The notes under the pieces are model-generated. The model ran no database searches. It had not been told where the DNA came from and saw only the letters and a program-made list of their open reading frames with translations. A program made the position numbers and the translations under genes. From Sutcliffiella horikoshii (GTDB lineage: Bacteria; Bacillota; Bacilli; Bacillales; Bacillaceae_I), in the NCBI RefSeq assembly GCF_021991925.1, contig NZ_RXZI01000001.1:806001-870000 (forward strand): a stretch of DNA of 64,000 bases, written 5' to 3'. Below, in pieces: positions 1 through 8,754 of this stretch (within the stretch, counting starts at the first letter, position 1; each line of letters opens with the position of its first letter).

Positions 1-1
1 T

Positions 2-823
2 GGTGCGAAGCTTATAGAGGTCGGTACCACCAATAAGACACACTTAATGGATTATCAAGAGGCAATATCAGATGAGACGGCTATGTTGCTTAAAGTACAT
101 ACAAGCAATTTTAAAACAATAGGATTTACCCAATCCGTTTCAACCGAACAACTCGCAGGTTTAAAGGGAAGTAGGGAGGATATTATCCTCTATGAAGACC
201 TTGGGAGCGGAGTCCTATACGACTTCACAGAAGGTGGTATTGGCGAGGAACCGTTAGTACAAAAAGCCTTACATGCAGGTGTCGATATCGTCTCCTTTAG
301 CGGTGATAAATTGTTGGGTGGTCCCCAGGCAGGAATCATCGCAGGGAAAAAGGAATACATCGATAAATTGAAAAAACATCAGCTTGCACGGGTTTTGAGA
401 ATGGATAAAATGAGCTTTGCTGCCCTTGAGGCAACACTAAAAGCATATGCCATGAACAAAGCTAAGGAGATCCCAACTATTAGGGATATGCTTCTATCTG
501 TGGAAGAGATCAGTGAAACAGCAACTTTGTTCCTTCATTCCATTGAAGGTTTGGAGATTTTTGAATGGGAAATCACAGAAGTAGAATCAATGATAGGTGG
601 TGGGACCATGCCAGGTGTTACCTTACCTTCCATAGCAGTTAAGGTTTCTACGGAAAAACTGTCCGCACAATCTTTAGCTGAAAAGTTAAGAATGGGTACC
701 CCAAGTGTGGTAGTCCGTATCCAGGATCAGCATGTTCTTCTGGATTTCCGAACCATCACACAAGGGGAGTTAGATAAGCTAGTGGCAGCTTTTCGTAATG
801 TTGAGCTTACATATCGTGACTAG
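2..823 (+). CDS. selA: L-seryl-tRNA(Sec) selenium transferase, 3' part (truncated by window edge)
   Basis: SelA is the PLP enzyme that converts seryl-tRNA(Sec) to selenocysteinyl-tRNA(Sec). The reading frame is open from the first bases of the window, so the N-terminal part lies to the left. Visible family features are [10 protein letters not shown] at the extreme left, [12 protein letters not shown], a DLGSG motif, and [16 protein letters not shown], whose lysine is the expected PLP-binding residue. The C-terminal domain looks complete. The last 17 bases overlap the 3' end of the convergent sspP gene. No selB follows on the right, so any selenium operon partners must lie to the left. Identification is firm; whether the organism uses selenocysteine cannot be judged from here. 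Confidence 0.93.
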   Translation, partial: GAKLIEVGTTNKTHLMDYQEAISDETAMLLKVHTSNFKTIGFTQSVSTEQLAGLKGSREDIILYEDLGSGVLYDFTEGGIGEEPLVQKALHAGVDIVSFSGDKLLGGPQAGIIAGKKEYIDKLKKHQLARVLRMDKMSFAALEATLKAYAMNKAKEIPTIRDMLLSVEEISETATLFLHSIEGLEIFEWEITEVESMIGGGTMPGVTLPSIAVKVSTEKLSAQSLAEKLRMGTPSVVVRIQDQHVLLDFRTITQGELDKLVAAFRNVELTYRD

Positions 824-950
824 AATTATGTTTTTGACGGGTGTGCTGACGGTTCTTCACTTTATGAGATCCGCTTAAAGGAGCCGGTTGCCCAGATTGA
901 TTATCTTTAGGTTGGTTTCTGACCATATCCTTGTGGCTGTTTTTGTTCAT
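807..950 (-). CDS. sspP: Small acid-soluble spore protein P (SspP)
   Basis: This is a 47-residue basic, hydrophilic minor spore protein made in the forespore. The start ATG at 950 follows an AAAGGAGGAGA ribosome binding site. The protein shows the SspP pattern: MNKNSHKDM at the start, [16 protein letters not shown] in the middle, and a [11 protein letters not shown] tail. Length agrees with the family. Its 3' end overlaps selA on the other strand by 17 bases. In B. subtilis sspP is co-transcribed with sspO; here a plus-strand gene at 1086-1352 stands between them, so the two are probably expressed separately. I did not identify a convincing sigma-G promoter. Confidence 0.9.
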   Translation of the reverse strand: MNKNSHKDMVRNQPKDNQSGQPAPLSGSHKVKNRQHTRQKHNSSHDM

Positions 951-1085
951 AGTGTATCTCCTCCTTTACCTATAGTTTTAGAAAATAGACAAGGTTTATG
1001 CTCAACTGTTTAAGGTATATTTTTCTTTTAAACGGGCAGTATAGGTAGAGCTATTATTTACTTTGATCTGAAGGAGCGAATAGAT

Positions 1086-1352
1086 ATGCCATATCATAAA
1101 GACAAACAGCAGGCTTTTCAAGCAGCCCAACAAGGAACCGAACAAGCAAGAGATGTGTACGAAGCGATTGTAAGAAACGATCCAAATTACGGACATGACT
1201 TCAAACGACTAGAAAATGAAGTGAATGAAGCGATGGAGCAGATCAATAATGCCCTTGAAGTAGCTTCTGAAACGCAACGTCCTCAACTGATGCAATTTCA
1301 AGCGGATCTGCAACGGCTGATGCAACAAGGTGACGGGAATACGTTGGAATAG
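1086..1352 (+). CDS. Small coiled-coil protein resembling the YtzC (DUF2524) family
   Basis: An 88-residue, Gln/Glu-rich, mostly helical protein with no signal peptide or membrane segment. A ribosome binding site (GAAGGAG) precedes the ATG. The core, with YGHDFKRLENEVNEAMEQI followed by ASETQR and a LQRLMQQ end, resembles from memory the B. subtilis YtzC/DUF2524 pattern, whose function is unknown. It lies between sspP and sspO on the opposite strand and is followed by a hairpin terminator at 1371-1414. That a spore-related protein is encoded here is only a guess from context. The family assignment is moderate. Confidence 0.6.
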   Translation: MPYHKDKQQAFQAAQQGTEQARDVYEAIVRNDPNYGHDFKRLENEVNEAMEQINNALEVASETQRPQLMQFQADLQRLMQQGDGNTLE

Positions 1353-1370
1353 AGGCTTGATGTGGTTTAG

Positions 1371-1414
1371 GCCAATCTTGAACTGGTAGTTTAAGTTTAG
1401 GATTGGCTTTTTTG
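1371..1414 (+). terminator. Rho-independent terminator of the YtzC-like gene
   Basis: The inverted repeat GCCAATC / GATTGGC is followed directly by TTTTTTG, placed about 20 bases after the stop codon at 1352. Confidence 0.8.
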
Positions 1415-1426
1415 TTTGTAAAATAT

Positions 1427-1460
1427 AAAAATCAACCCCGGTTACTTGGAGTTGATTTTA
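1427..1460 (-). terminator. Rho-independent terminator of sspO
   Basis: Read on the minus strand, AAAATCAAC pairs with GTTGATTTTT about 12 bases beyond the sspO stop, and a T-rich stretch follows. Confidence 0.75.
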
Positions 1461-1472
1461 CGTTAAGTCTTA

Positions 1473-1622
1473 TTACTGATTCTTCTTGCGCTTCTTATTA
1501 TTTTGCTTCTGAGCTTCTGTCAAAGGTTCATTGGATAACTCTTCATTGTACCCTGCACCAATTCCTTGCCCACTGGCACTGTTCATGCCTTCGATCACAT
1601 GGTTCGATTTTCTTTTTGCCAC
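1473..1622 (-). CDS. sspO: Small acid-soluble spore protein O (SspO)
   Basis: A 49-residue basic minor spore protein. It starts at GTG 1622, supported by the ribosome binding site GGAGGTG 6 bases upstream; no in-frame ATG exists near the N-terminus. Family features seen are [41 protein letters not shown]. It is divergent from citB, as in B. subtilis, and has its own terminator. A forespore-specific promoter is expected but was not pinned down. Confidence 0.9.
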   Translation of the reverse strand: MAKRKSNHVIEGMNSASGQGIGAGYNEELSNEPLTEAQKQNNKKRKKNQ

Positions 1623-1691
1623 TTTGCTTCACCTCCATTTTTAGTTTCTCCTGAGGTTTCAACAGCATGTATTTGTGGAATATTATGAAAG

Positions 1692-1706
1692 ATAAGTGTA
1701 ACTTAT
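1692..1706 (+). promoter_or_regulatory. CcpC-type dyad upstream of aconitase
   Basis: The sequence reads ATAA-GTGTAAC-TTAT, an exact ATAA-N7-TTAT dyad, the known recognition form of the LysR-type citrate sensor CcpC that represses citB and citZ. A TTAT half site sits at 1735-1738, the spacing seen upstream of B. subtilis citB if transcription starts near 1765. A weak -10-like GATAAT lies at 1756-1761. The dyad is seen directly; the regulator and start site are inferred. Confidence 0.6.
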
Positions 1707-1918
1707 GTGATTTGATAACTTTATTGATATTTACTTATGAGAAATGTTGTATTAAGATAATATTGTAAGGACTATTCGGTGGGAGAAACAACTCGAAAAT
1801 TGTCTCAAAGAAAAACATTCTCAAATGCTTTCCTCACAAATGAAAGCTTGTTTTTCAATGCCTATTAATTGTTCATAGCGAGGTCCTATTAAACTATGAG
1901 TAGCAGGGGGTAATACAT

Positions 1919-4624
1919 ATGACGAAGCAAGATGTTTTTAATGCCCGCACGTCTTTTGATGTGAACGGCAAAACGTATCATTACTATTCTTTGCAAGCGC
2001 TTGAAAAAGCAAACATTGGTAACGTGTCACGCTTACCATATTCCATTAAAGTATTATTAGAATCCGTTCTACGCCAAGTAGACGGCCGTGTTATCACAAA
2101 AGAGCACGTTGAAAACTTAGCAAAATGGGGAACAGACGAGCAGAAGGACGTGGATGTACCATTCAAGCCTTCCCGTGTTATTCTTCAAGATTTCACAGGG
2201 GTTCCAGCGGTGGTTGACCTTGCGTCTTTACGTAAAGCAATGGCTGACGTTGGTGGGGACCCACAGAAAATAAATCCTGAAATTCCGGTTGATCTTGTAA
2301 TTGACCACTCTGTTCAGGTTGATAAAGCTGGTACGGCTGATTCTTTAGACTTCAATATGAAGCTTGAGTTCGAACGTAATGCAGAGCGTTACAAGTTCCT
2401 AAGCTGGGCAAAAAAATCTTTTGACAACTACCGTGCAGTTCCACCAGCAACAGGTATCGTTCACCAAGTTAACTTAGAGTACTTGGCTAACGTTGTTCAT
2501 GCTGTAGAAGAGAATGGCGAATATGTTGCCTTCCCTGACACGCTTGTCGGAACAGACTCCCATACAACAATGATCAACGGTATCGGTGTTCTTGGATGGG
2601 GTGTAGGTGGTATCGAAGCAGAAGCAGGAATGCTTGGCCAACCTTCATACTTCCCAGTTCCTGAGGTTGTAGGGGTTAAATTGACTGGCGCTCTGCCAAA
2701 CGGAACAACCGCAACTGACTTAGCACTAAAAGTTACGCAAGTATTGCGTAAACATGGTGTGGTTGGTAAGTTTGTTGAGTTCTTCGGACCTGGTGTATCT
2801 GAATTACCACTAGCAGACCGTGCAACGATCGCCAACATGGCACCTGAGTACGGAGCAACTTGTGGATTCTTCCCGGTTGATGAAGAGTCACTTGACTACA
2901 TGCGTTTAACTGGACGCAGTGAAGAGCAAATCAAATTGGTAGAAGAATATTCTAAAGCAAACGGATTATTCTTCAGCCCTGACGCTGATCCTATCTACAC
3001 AGATGTAGTAGAGATCGATCTTGGTGAAATTGAACCAAACCTTTCCGGACCTAAACGCCCTCAAGACCTTGTGCCACTATCCATGATGCAGGAAACATTC
3101 CGCAATGCGTTAGTCGCTCCACAAGGTAACCAAGGCTATGGTCTAACTCCTACTGACATTGCTAAAGAAGTAGAAGTGACATTAGCTTCCGGTGAAAAAA
3201 CGAAAATGAAAACAGGATCTATTGCGATTGCTTCCATTACTTCCTGTACGAATACATCCAACCCATACGTATTGATCGCTGCTGGATTAGTTGCGAAAAA
3301 AGCGGTGGAATTAGGATTGGAAGTACCAAGCTTTGTGAAAACGTCCTTAGCACCTGGTTCCAAGGTTGTTACAGGATACCTACACGATTCCGGACTTCAA
3401 CCATACCTAGATCAACTAGGCTTTAACATCGTAGGTTACGGCTGTGCGACATGTATCGGTAACTCCGGTCCATTAGCGGACGAAATCGAAGAGGCAGTAG
3501 CAGAAAATGACTTGCTTGTCACTTCTGTACTTTCTGGTAACCGTAACTTTGAAGGACGTATCCACCCGCTTGTAAAAGGTAACTACCTTGCATCTCCACC
3601 ACTAGTTGTGGCATATGCACTTGCTGGCAATGTGGATGTTGATCTTCAAAACGATGTCATCGGAAAAGACAAAGACGGCAATGATGTATTCTTCAAAGAC
3701 ATCTGGCCTTCCATGACAGAAGTGAAAGAAGTCGTTAAATCAACGGTAACTCCAGAGCTATTCCGCAGAGAATATGAGCATGTATTCGATGACAATAAGC
3801 GTTGGAATGAAATCCAGACTTCTGATGAGGCATTGTATTCATGGGATAATGATTCCACATACATTCAGAATCCGCCGTTCTTTGAAGGCTTGACTCCTGA
3901 TGCGGGTACGGTAGAACCACTTACTGGTCTACGTGTAGTTGGAAAGTTTGCAGATTCTGTAACAACAGATCACATTTCTCCAGCTGGATCCATCGGAAAA
4001 GATACGCCTGCAGGGAAATACCTACAAGCAAACGGTGTAACTCCTCGTGAGTTCAACTCTTACGGTTCCCGTCGTGGTAACCATGAAGTAATGATGCGTG
4101 GTACGTTCGCGAATATCCGTATCCGTAACCAAATCGCTCCAGGAACAGAAGGCGGCTGGACGACTTACTGGCCAACTGGCGATGTAATGTCCATTTATGA
4201 CGCTTGCATGAAGTACAAAGAAGAAGGCACAGGCCTAATGGTCATCGCTGGTAAAGACTATGGTATGGGAAGCTCCCGTGACTGGGCTGCAAAAGGAACA
4301 AACTTACTTGGAATTAAAACAGTTATCGCGGAAAGTTTTGAAAGAATCCACCGTAGTAACCTTGTTCTAATGGGAGTTCTACCTTTACAATTCAAAGATG
4401 GCGAAAGTGCAGAAGTGCTTGGCTTGACTGGTAAAGAAACGTTTGAAGTAGCTGTTGACGAAACAGTTAAACCACGTGACTTTGTAAAAGTTACGGCTAC
4501 AGACGAAGAAGGCAACAAGAAAGAATTTGAAGCACTTGTTCGTTTCGATAGTGAAGTAGAGATCGACTACTACCGTCACGGTGGTATCCTGCGTATGGTA
4601 TTGCGCGACAAGCTAAAAGCATAA
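1919..4624 (+). CDS. citB: Aconitate hydratase (aconitase A)
   Basis: Interconverts citrate and isocitrate in the TCA cycle; in Bacillus the apo form can also bind RNA. The protein has 901 residues, the normal length for the monomeric AcnA type. Cys443 (in SCTNTSNP) and Cys509 and Cys512 (in [11 protein letters not shown]) are the [4Fe-4S] ligands. The swivelling C-terminal domain with [10 protein letters not shown] is intact. The ATG at 1919 follows CAGGGGGTAATAC. It is monocistronic, with a strong terminator at 4636-4670 and a CcpC-type dyad about 220 bases upstream, which suggests repression when citrate is low. Codon use looks like that of a highly expressed gene. The identification is secure. 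Confidence 0.98.
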   Translation: MTKQDVFNARTSFDVNGKTYHYYSLQALEKANIGNVSRLPYSIKVLLESVLRQVDGRVITKEHVENLAKWGTDEQKDVDVPFKPSRVILQDFTGVPAVVDLASLRKAMADVGGDPQKINPEIPVDLVIDHSVQVDKAGTADSLDFNMKLEFERNAERYKFLSWAKKSFDNYRAVPPATGIVHQVNLEYLANVVHAVEENGEYVAFPDTLVGTDSHTTMINGIGVLGWGVGGIEAEAGMLGQPSYFPVPEVVGVKLTGALPNGTTATDLALKVTQVLRKHGVVGKFVEFFGPGVSELPLADRATIANMAPEYGATCGFFPVDEESLDYMRLTGRSEEQIKLVEEYSKANGLFFSPDADPIYTDVVEIDLGEIEPNLSGPKRPQDLVPLSMMQETFRNALVAPQGNQGYGLTPTDIAKEVEVTLASGEKTKMKTGSIAIASITSCTNTSNPYVLIAAGLVAKKAVELGLEVPSFVKTSLAPGSKVVTGYLHDSGLQPYLDQLGFNIVGYGCATCIGNSGPLADEIEEAVAENDLLVTSVLSGNRNFEGRIHPLVKGNYLASPPLVVAYALAGNVDVDLQNDVIGKDKDGNDVFFKDIWPSMTEVKEVVKSTVTPELFRREYEHVFDDNKRWNEIQTSDEALYSWDNDSTYIQNPPFFEGLTPDAGTVEPLTGLRVVGKFADSVTTDHISPAGSIGKDTPAGKYLQANGVTPREFNSYGSRRGNHEVMMRGTFANIRIRNQIAPGTEGGWTTYWPTGDVMSIYDACMKYKEEGTGLMVIAGKDYGMGSSRDWAAKGTNLLGIKTVIAESFERIHRSNLVLMGVLPLQFKDGESAEVLGLTGKETFEVAVDETVKPRDFVKVTATDEEGNKKEFEALVRFDSEVEIDYYRHGGILRMVLRDKLKA

Positions 4625-4635
4625 TTGTATATAAG

Positions 4636-4670
4636 AAAAAGCTGGTCTCCATAGGTGGCCAGCTTTTTTG
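4636..4670 (+). terminator. Rho-independent terminator of citB
   Basis: AAGCTGG pairs with CCAGCTT around a short loop, followed by TTTTTTG, 12 bases after the citB stop. Confidence 0.9.
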
Positions 4671-4766
4671 TGAGCTAGAAAGTGTTAAAAAATAGACAAA
4701 AGGTATTCCTAAAAAGTTAACGTATTTATGATTAAATGAGGTTATCAACAAGCAAAGGAGAACGGA

Positions 4767-5171
4767 ATGGAAGCCATTCAATTAGGTCCACTGCTTTTAA
4801 AGAAGTCCTATATAGTTCTTCTTTTTTCATGTTTACTTGCATATTTATATATATCCATGTACCTTAGGAACAAGCCCGATATGTTAAAGACAGTGGAGAA
4901 TTACTTAACATCCGGCATGTTATTGTGGATAGTCGTTTTTAAATTTAGTATTATTATTTTCAGGCCGTCCATCATTTGGACAAATCCCTATGGATTATTG
5001 TTTTTTACAGGGGGGACTAATGGAGCTTACCTGGCAACAGTAGGAACCATCCTGTTCTTATATTGGAAGCTTCATCGATCGGACATACATATTAAAACTT
5101 CTACGGTTATCATTGTTCCAAGCATCCTTATTGTCATTGCAGGATATTATGGAATTTTGGCGATTTTATAA
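4767..5171 (+). CDS. Small four-helix membrane protein resembling an N-terminal half of Lgt
   Basis: A 134-residue membrane protein with about four hydrophobic segments. The opening AIQLGPLLLKKSYIVLLF and the later GGTNGAYLA recall the N-terminal half of prolipoprotein diacylglyceryl transferase (IQLGPxxxxWYG and HGGxxGA). The catalytic C-terminal half of Lgt, with the GRxGNFxN signature, is absent and the conserved His of HGG is replaced by Thr-Gly-Gly. It is therefore unlikely to have Lgt activity. It lies 14 bases upstream of the thioredoxin-like yneN and is probably co-transcribed, hinting at a membrane partner for it. The similarity was judged by eye. The ATG at 4767 follows AAAGGAGAACGG. 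Confidence 0.7.
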   Translation: MEAIQLGPLLLKKSYIVLLFSCLLAYLYISMYLRNKPDMLKTVENYLTSGMLLWIVVFKFSIIIFRPSIIWTNPYGLLFFTGGTNGAYLATVGTILFLYWKLHRSDIHIKTSTVIIVPSILIVIAGYYGILAIL

Positions 5172-5185
5172 AGGTGGGATAGTAG

Positions 5186-5692
5186 ATGAAAAAAGTAATA
5201 GCTATTGTATTTCTTGTAGCTTTAAGCGGTTACGCAATTTTACAGGTGTTCGGGGAAAAAGATCCGGATGTTGGCACGCAACCCGGTGATAAGGCAAGAG
5301 ACTTTGAACTGAGTACTTTAGCGGGAGGAACCGCAAAGCTATCTGAATTCGAGGGAAAAAAAGTGATTGTGAATTTCTGGGCAACCTGGTGTGGCCCATG
5401 TCGTGCAGAAATGCCAGAGATGCAGAAATACCACACCGAGAATGAGGATGTTGTCATGCTGGCGGTAAATTTGACTGACCGGGAGCCTGATCTTGAAACG
5501 GTAAAAGAGTATGTGGAAGAAGGTGGTTATACGTTTCCGATACTCTTGGATGAAGAGGGTGTTTTCAGACACTACCAAGTAATGACGATGCCTTCTACTT
5601 TTTTCATTGATTCTGAAGGAGTAATTTCTTATATGCACCTTGGACCAATGACATACGAGTTGATGGAAGAACAGGTTGGAAAAATGAATTAG
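5186..5692 (+). CDS. yneN: Membrane-anchored thioredoxin-like protein (TlpA/ResA family, YneN)
   Basis: An extracytoplasmic thiol-disulfide oxidoreductase. Residues 1-22 form a signal anchor, followed by a thioredoxin fold with the active site WCGPC (Cys69 and Cys72) and the cis-proline region TMPST. At 168 residues it matches YneN/ResA. The ATG is preceded by AAAGGTGGG. The gene follows the Lgt-like membrane protein with a 14-base gap. A substrate such as apocytochrome c or a spore-coat protein is possible but not shown. Its place directly downstream of citB agrees with B. subtilis. Confidence 0.88.
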   Translation: MKKVIAIVFLVALSGYAILQVFGEKDPDVGTQPGDKARDFELSTLAGGTAKLSEFEGKKVIVNFWATWCGPCRAEMPEMQKYHTENEDVVMLAVNLTDREPDLETVKEYVEEGGYTFPILLDEEGVFRHYQVMTMPSTFFIDSEGVISYMHLGPMTYELMEEQVGKMN

Positions 5693-5703
5693 TGCAAAAA
5701 ACG

Positions 5704-5736
5704 AAAGGATTCCATATGGATTGGAATCCTTTTAAT
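5704..5736. terminator. Bidirectional terminator between yneN and the DUF1287 gene
   Basis: AAGGATTCC and GGAATCCTT form a 9-bp stem flanked by A-rich and T-rich tracts. It lies between two converging genes. Confidence 0.8.
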
Positions 5737-6427
5737 ATTTCCATCGATAATGACCTGTGATGGGTGAGGTGAAGGAAGTGAGTTTTATTTCAGACGCAAA
5801 TGGATAAGTATTGTGAATGAGATACGGAATTCCATCTTTTGTACGTTTATCCGATACTATTCCAACATGATCGAAATCACCACCAAGAAAGACTACAATG
5901 TCACCCGGCTGCCATTGTTCTAAATTTTCAATATCCCCCTTAATGATCTCTGTTGTCAATGGTTCTGCAAACCGCTCGAAAAAAACGGATTGATTTGGGA
6001 CACGCCTGAAATCAATGTTTGGATCTGGTGTGCCGCCCACTCTTGGATAAAGTTCAGTATTTTCCCTAACATCTTTATCTAAGAGGTCTTTAAGGTTTAT
6101 TCCTGCTCCCAACAGTCCACGCCACACTACATCTGTACATACCCCTTCCGTATCCGGTGGGTACCCCCCATCATAATAAACACTTTTATATGGTGTTCGT
6201 TGATCGACTTCTCTTCTTGCAGTGAAAACAATATCAAGGTGGTCTGGGATTCCGTTCTCGTTCAAATCAACTTCAGAGATAGTGGCAGGAACCTCTAATT
6301 TCTTCGTGAAAGGCGTAGGTACATTAACACCTAAATAATCAAAGATGATTCCATCTCGAAAAAGTAATGAAAAACAAACAACGAAAGTGAAAAAAACCGC
6401 AATCAATATTCCAGTTTTCTGTATCAT
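5732..6427 (-). CDS. DUF1287 family exported protein (NlpC/P60-like fold)
   Basis: A 231-residue protein with an N-terminal membrane segment (MIQKTGILIAVFFTF...). It carries the DUF1287 hallmarks YYDGGYPP, GVCTDVVWR (with the likely catalytic Cys), PRVGGTPDPNIDFRRVPN, GDIVVF, HVGIVSD, IPYLIHN and ITGHYRW. DUF1287 proteins are predicted cysteine peptidases or amidases acting outside the membrane; the substrate is unknown. The start at 6427 was chosen because GGAGGTGG lies 4 bases upstream, while the longer alternative at 6445 overlaps the preceding gene. It follows the DinB gene by 14 bases and forms an operon with it. Confidence 0.82.
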   Translation of the reverse strand: MIQKTGILIAVFFTFVVCFSLLFRDGIIFDYLGVNVPTPFTKKLEVPATISEVDLNENGIPDHLDIVFTARREVDQRTPYKSVYYDGGYPPDTEGVCTDVVWRGLLGAGINLKDLLDKDVRENTELYPRVGGTPDPNIDFRRVPNQSVFFERFAEPLTTEIIKGDIENLEQWQPGDIVVFLGGDFDHVGIVSDKRTKDGIPYLIHNTYPFASEIKLTSFTSPITGHYRWKY

Positions 6428-6441
6428 TTTCCACCTCCAGG

Positions 6442-6900
6442 TCATATAGCTCGGTTTTTGATTTGCTCCATATGATGTTTATCGTGATTAAGAAACATTT
6501 TCAGAAATGATTCAGGAGTGAATTTGCGCTTTTTATTTCCTATTGTGAATCGTACCCCTTGATTCAAATTCTCCATATTTCTTATTAATTCCTTCCTAAT
6601 GAGGACAAATTCCTCTAAGAGAGCTTCCGTATCATTGAAAACTTTTATTGCCTGTATCGCTTTTTCATTATATTCATCATGATCAGGGAAGTCAGGCAAG
6701 ACTCCACCTTCTTTCATTTTAGGTACCATCTTTTCCAACAAAAAAAGGTCCCAATAATAAATGTGCCCGATGATTTCTTTCACCGACCATTTCCTATTAC
6801 TTATTGGAGTGATTAATTCAGTTTCGTCTTTTGAATTAAACGAGCGAAAGAATTCCATATTGCTTTCATATGATTGGTAAGTCGATGTAGATAATGTCAT
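6442..6900 (-). CDS. DinB-like four-helix metalloprotein
   Basis: A 152-residue DinB/YfiT-superfamily protein. The three expected metal-binding histidines are seen in IIGHIYYWD and in the C-terminal NHDKHHMEQI. These proteins are often thiol-dependent S-transferases or detoxification enzymes, but the reaction is unknown here. It is the first gene of a two-gene operon with the DUF1287 protein. The start at 6900 is the only reasonable ATG. This pair is not part of the B. subtilis gene order in this locus. Confidence 0.8.
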   Translation of the reverse strand: MTLSTSTYQSYESNMEFFRSFNSKDETELITPISNRKWSVKEIIGHIYYWDLFLLEKMVPKMKEGGVLPDFPDHDEYNEKAIQAIKVFNDTEALLEEFVLIRKELIRNMENLNQGVRFTIGNKKRKFTPESFLKMFLNHDKHHMEQIKNRAI

Positions 6901-7178
6901 AAGAAACCCTCACTTTTTAGAATATTCATACCTTTTAATATTATCGTAGATTTTTAAAAGATACAAGAACGTATATTCGATGTTTATGGCTATATATACC
7001 AGTTTTTAATTTTCAGAATATGGATATAAACATATTAAACAACCTTCTTAAAACACTCCGTTTTACTGTCATCTGCTAATTTTTAATGAAATTCTAACCA
7101 ATTCGTCAGAAAGTTATCATAATTTTAGAGTATTTTGGACATTAATACTATTACAATAACAAATAAGTAGGTGAGATG

Positions 7179-7313
7179 ATGAGAAGAATCCGTAAACGTT
7201 CTTTTGAAGAGCTAGTACTGGAAAATAAGCAACTTCTGTTAAAAGATGAAGAAGCATTACGCAAAATCGAGGACCGCTTGGAAGAAAAGATGTTAAATAA
7301 AGCAGCAGAATAA
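7179..7313 (+). CDS. Small basic protein of the FbpB (Fur-regulated basic protein) type
   Basis: A 44-residue basic protein containing RKRSFEELVLENKQLLLKDE and IEDRLEEKM, the pattern of the FbpB family. In B. subtilis FbpB helps the FsrA small RNA in the iron-sparing response. ATG codons occur at 7176 and 7179; the second is better spaced from AGGTG at 7169-7173. I searched the 100 bases upstream for a 7-1-7 Fur box and saw no convincing match. The gene is isolated between DinB and sspN. Confidence 0.7.
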   Translation: MRRIRKRSFEELVLENKQLLLKDEEALRKIEDRLEEKMLNKAAE

Positions 7314-7380
7314 CTTTCAAATATTTCTTGTTATGAATATCCCTCTTCCTTGAGATAGTAAAGGTAGGAGGGATGTTTTT

Positions 7381-7524
7381 ATGAGTAATCCAAAAGGAAG
7401 CAGAAAGCACTTTATGCCAAACCATATCGGAACTCAGCCACAAGAGGCTGGAGGCAATAAAGGCAAGCAGATGCAAGATACTTCAGGTAAACATGCTCAA
7501 GTTATTCAAACAAAGGGCGAGTAA
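7381..7524 (+). CDS. sspN: Small acid-soluble spore protein N (SspN)
   Basis: A 47-residue minor spore protein with the family pattern [22 protein letters not shown] and the ending QTKGE. The ribosome binding site GGAGGG lies 8 bases upstream of the ATG. It precedes tlp by 92 bases, and the pair forms the sspN-tlp unit known from B. subtilis. Confidence 0.9.
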   Translation: MSNPKGSRKHFMPNHIGTQPQEAGGNKGKQMQDTSGKHAQVIQTKGE

Positions 7525-7616
7525 TATATCCAACTATTTCTTGTGTTAATGTAGCGGCTGTTGCAAACAATACAATTTGTAGTAACTTTTCATTCGATAA
7601 AGGGAGGCGTTTTGTT

Positions 7617-7859
7617 ATGGACCAAAACAAACAACATCGTGCAAACCCGGATGATCGCAGTGATAATGTAGAAAAACTACAAAGCATGGTGCAGAATACA
7701 ATAGAGAATATTGAGGAAGCACATGATTCCATGCAATTTGCCAATGATGAGGAAAGAGCTCGCATTGAAGCAAAAAATCATCGTCGTGAAGAAAGCATTG
7801 CAGCTTTCAGGGCTGAAATCAAAGACGAAGCCAGCAGTCGCGAAAACGGTTATAAGTAA
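7617..7859 (+). CDS. tlp: Spore protein Tlp
   Basis: An 80-residue small acid-soluble spore protein Tlp, so named for a weak thioredoxin resemblance. It shows NPDDRSDNVEKLQ, TIENIEEA and a highly charged helical C-terminal half. The ribosome binding site is AAGGGAGGCG. It is followed by a strong terminator at 7870-7897, and no redox CxxC motif is present. Confidence 0.93.
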   Translation: MDQNKQHRANPDDRSDNVEKLQSMVQNTIENIEEAHDSMQFANDEERARIEAKNHRREESIAAFRAEIKDEASSRENGYK

Positions 7860-7869
7860 CATGCAACAA

Positions 7870-7897
7870 GGCGGGCATATACGGTGCCCGCTTTTTG
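7870..7897 (+). terminator. Rho-independent terminator of sspN-tlp
   Basis: GCGGGCA and TGCCCGC form a GC-rich stem followed by TTTTT, 11 bases after the tlp stop. Confidence 0.9.
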
Positions 7898-7978
7898 CCA
7901 GGCTTTTTTATGTGGAAAAATATTCTTTTGTGTTATCATAATTAGACACATCCAAGTAAATGGGGGAGTAGAGTAAAA

Positions 7979-8404
7979 ATGCTAGTATCTAAAAAGGAAA
8001 TAGAAGTGCGTTACGCAGAAACAGACCAGATGGGAGTAGTTTATCATGCAAACTATCTCGTTTGGATGGAGCTTGGACGAACACAGTTAATAAAGGATTT
8101 GGGGTTTTCCTATGCTCAGATGGAACAGGATGGGGTCATTTCACCTGTCATAGATATAAATGTTACCTATAAAAAACCTCTTCGCTATGGGGAAGTGGCG
8201 ACTATACAAACATGGATCGAGAGCTACGATGGCTTCCGGGTCGTTTACGGTTATGAAATACGTACACCAAATGAAGAGGTAGCATTGTTGGGAAGTTCCT
8301 CACATGTATGCGTCAAGAAAGAAAACTTCAAACCGATCATCATTCGTAAAAAATATCCGGAGTGGCATACTGCATACGAAAATGCGAAAAAGCAAGGAGA
8401 ATAA
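7979..8404 (+). CDS. yneP: Acyl-CoA thioesterase of the YbgC/FadM family (YneP)
   Basis: A 141-residue single hot-dog domain. The motif YAETDQMGVVYHANYLVWMEL carries the catalytic Asp (in TDQMG) and the conserved HANY. It hydrolyses acyl-CoA thioesters; the natural chain length is not known. Upstream GGGGGAGTAGAG acts as ribosome binding site. It is followed after 3 bases by yneQ, so the two are co-transcribed, as in B. subtilis. Confidence 0.9.
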   Translation: MLVSKKEIEVRYAETDQMGVVYHANYLVWMELGRTQLIKDLGFSYAQMEQDGVISPVIDINVTYKKPLRYGEVATIQTWIESYDGFRVVYGYEIRTPNEEVALLGSSSHVCVKKENFKPIIIRKKYPEWHTAYENAKKQGE

Positions 8405-8407
8405 ATC

Positions 8408-8710
8408 ATGGCGTTTGGAATCAAGCGTGGGGAACTTCAGGAATGGAAAGCAAGAGTAAAAAGCGGTGAAATGGCATTCATCACCCACTATTGGATTCAT
8501 CCTCGTTTTAATGGAATAACCACTGTGACGAAAGCGGGATGCTGTGATATCAGAAAGCTGATCGAATGGGGAAAGCAATATGGCTTGAAAGAGCAATGGA
8601 TACATAAAAGGGAAGAGTATCCCCATTTTGATCTAATTGGAGATACTCAACTGGAGATTTTGAAAAAAGAAGGCCAATGGGAACAGATTCATCGTTTTTT
8701 TGAATCATAA
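8408..8710 (+). CDS. yneQ: Conserved hypothetical protein YneQ
   Basis: A 100-residue soluble protein found next to yneP in Bacillus. Visible features are FITHYWIHPRFN, a Cys pair in KAGCCDIRKL, and EEYPHFDLIGD. No catalytic function is known. The gene is translationally close to yneP with a 3-base gap and ends at a bidirectional hairpin. Confidence 0.85.
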   Translation: MAFGIKRGELQEWKARVKSGEMAFITHYWIHPRFNGITTVTKAGCCDIRKLIEWGKQYGLKEQWIHKREEYPHFDLIGDTQLEILKKEGQWEQIHRFFES

Positions 8711-8748
8711 AGAAAGAATCAGGGGTTTTGCTCCTAATTCTTTCTTTG
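8709..8748. terminator. Bidirectional terminator between yneQ and yneR
   Basis: AAAGAAAGAAT and ATTCTTTCTTT form a long stem around an AGG/CCT continuation, between converging genes. Confidence 0.75.
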
Positions 8749-8754
8749 TTGCTA

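Noticed and set aside
1002-1196. A 64-codon minus-strand frame
   Set aside because: It overlaps the YtzC-like gene on the opposite strand, has no ribosome binding site and no recognisable pattern.
1403-1654. An 83-codon plus-strand frame
   Set aside because: It is the complement of sspO and of its terminator; the minus-strand reading is a clear SspO.
7080-7178. Fur box upstream of the FbpB-like gene
   Set aside because: TTATCATAATTTTA at about 7114 gives a poor match to the 7-1-7 consensus, so control by Fur remains a family-based guess.
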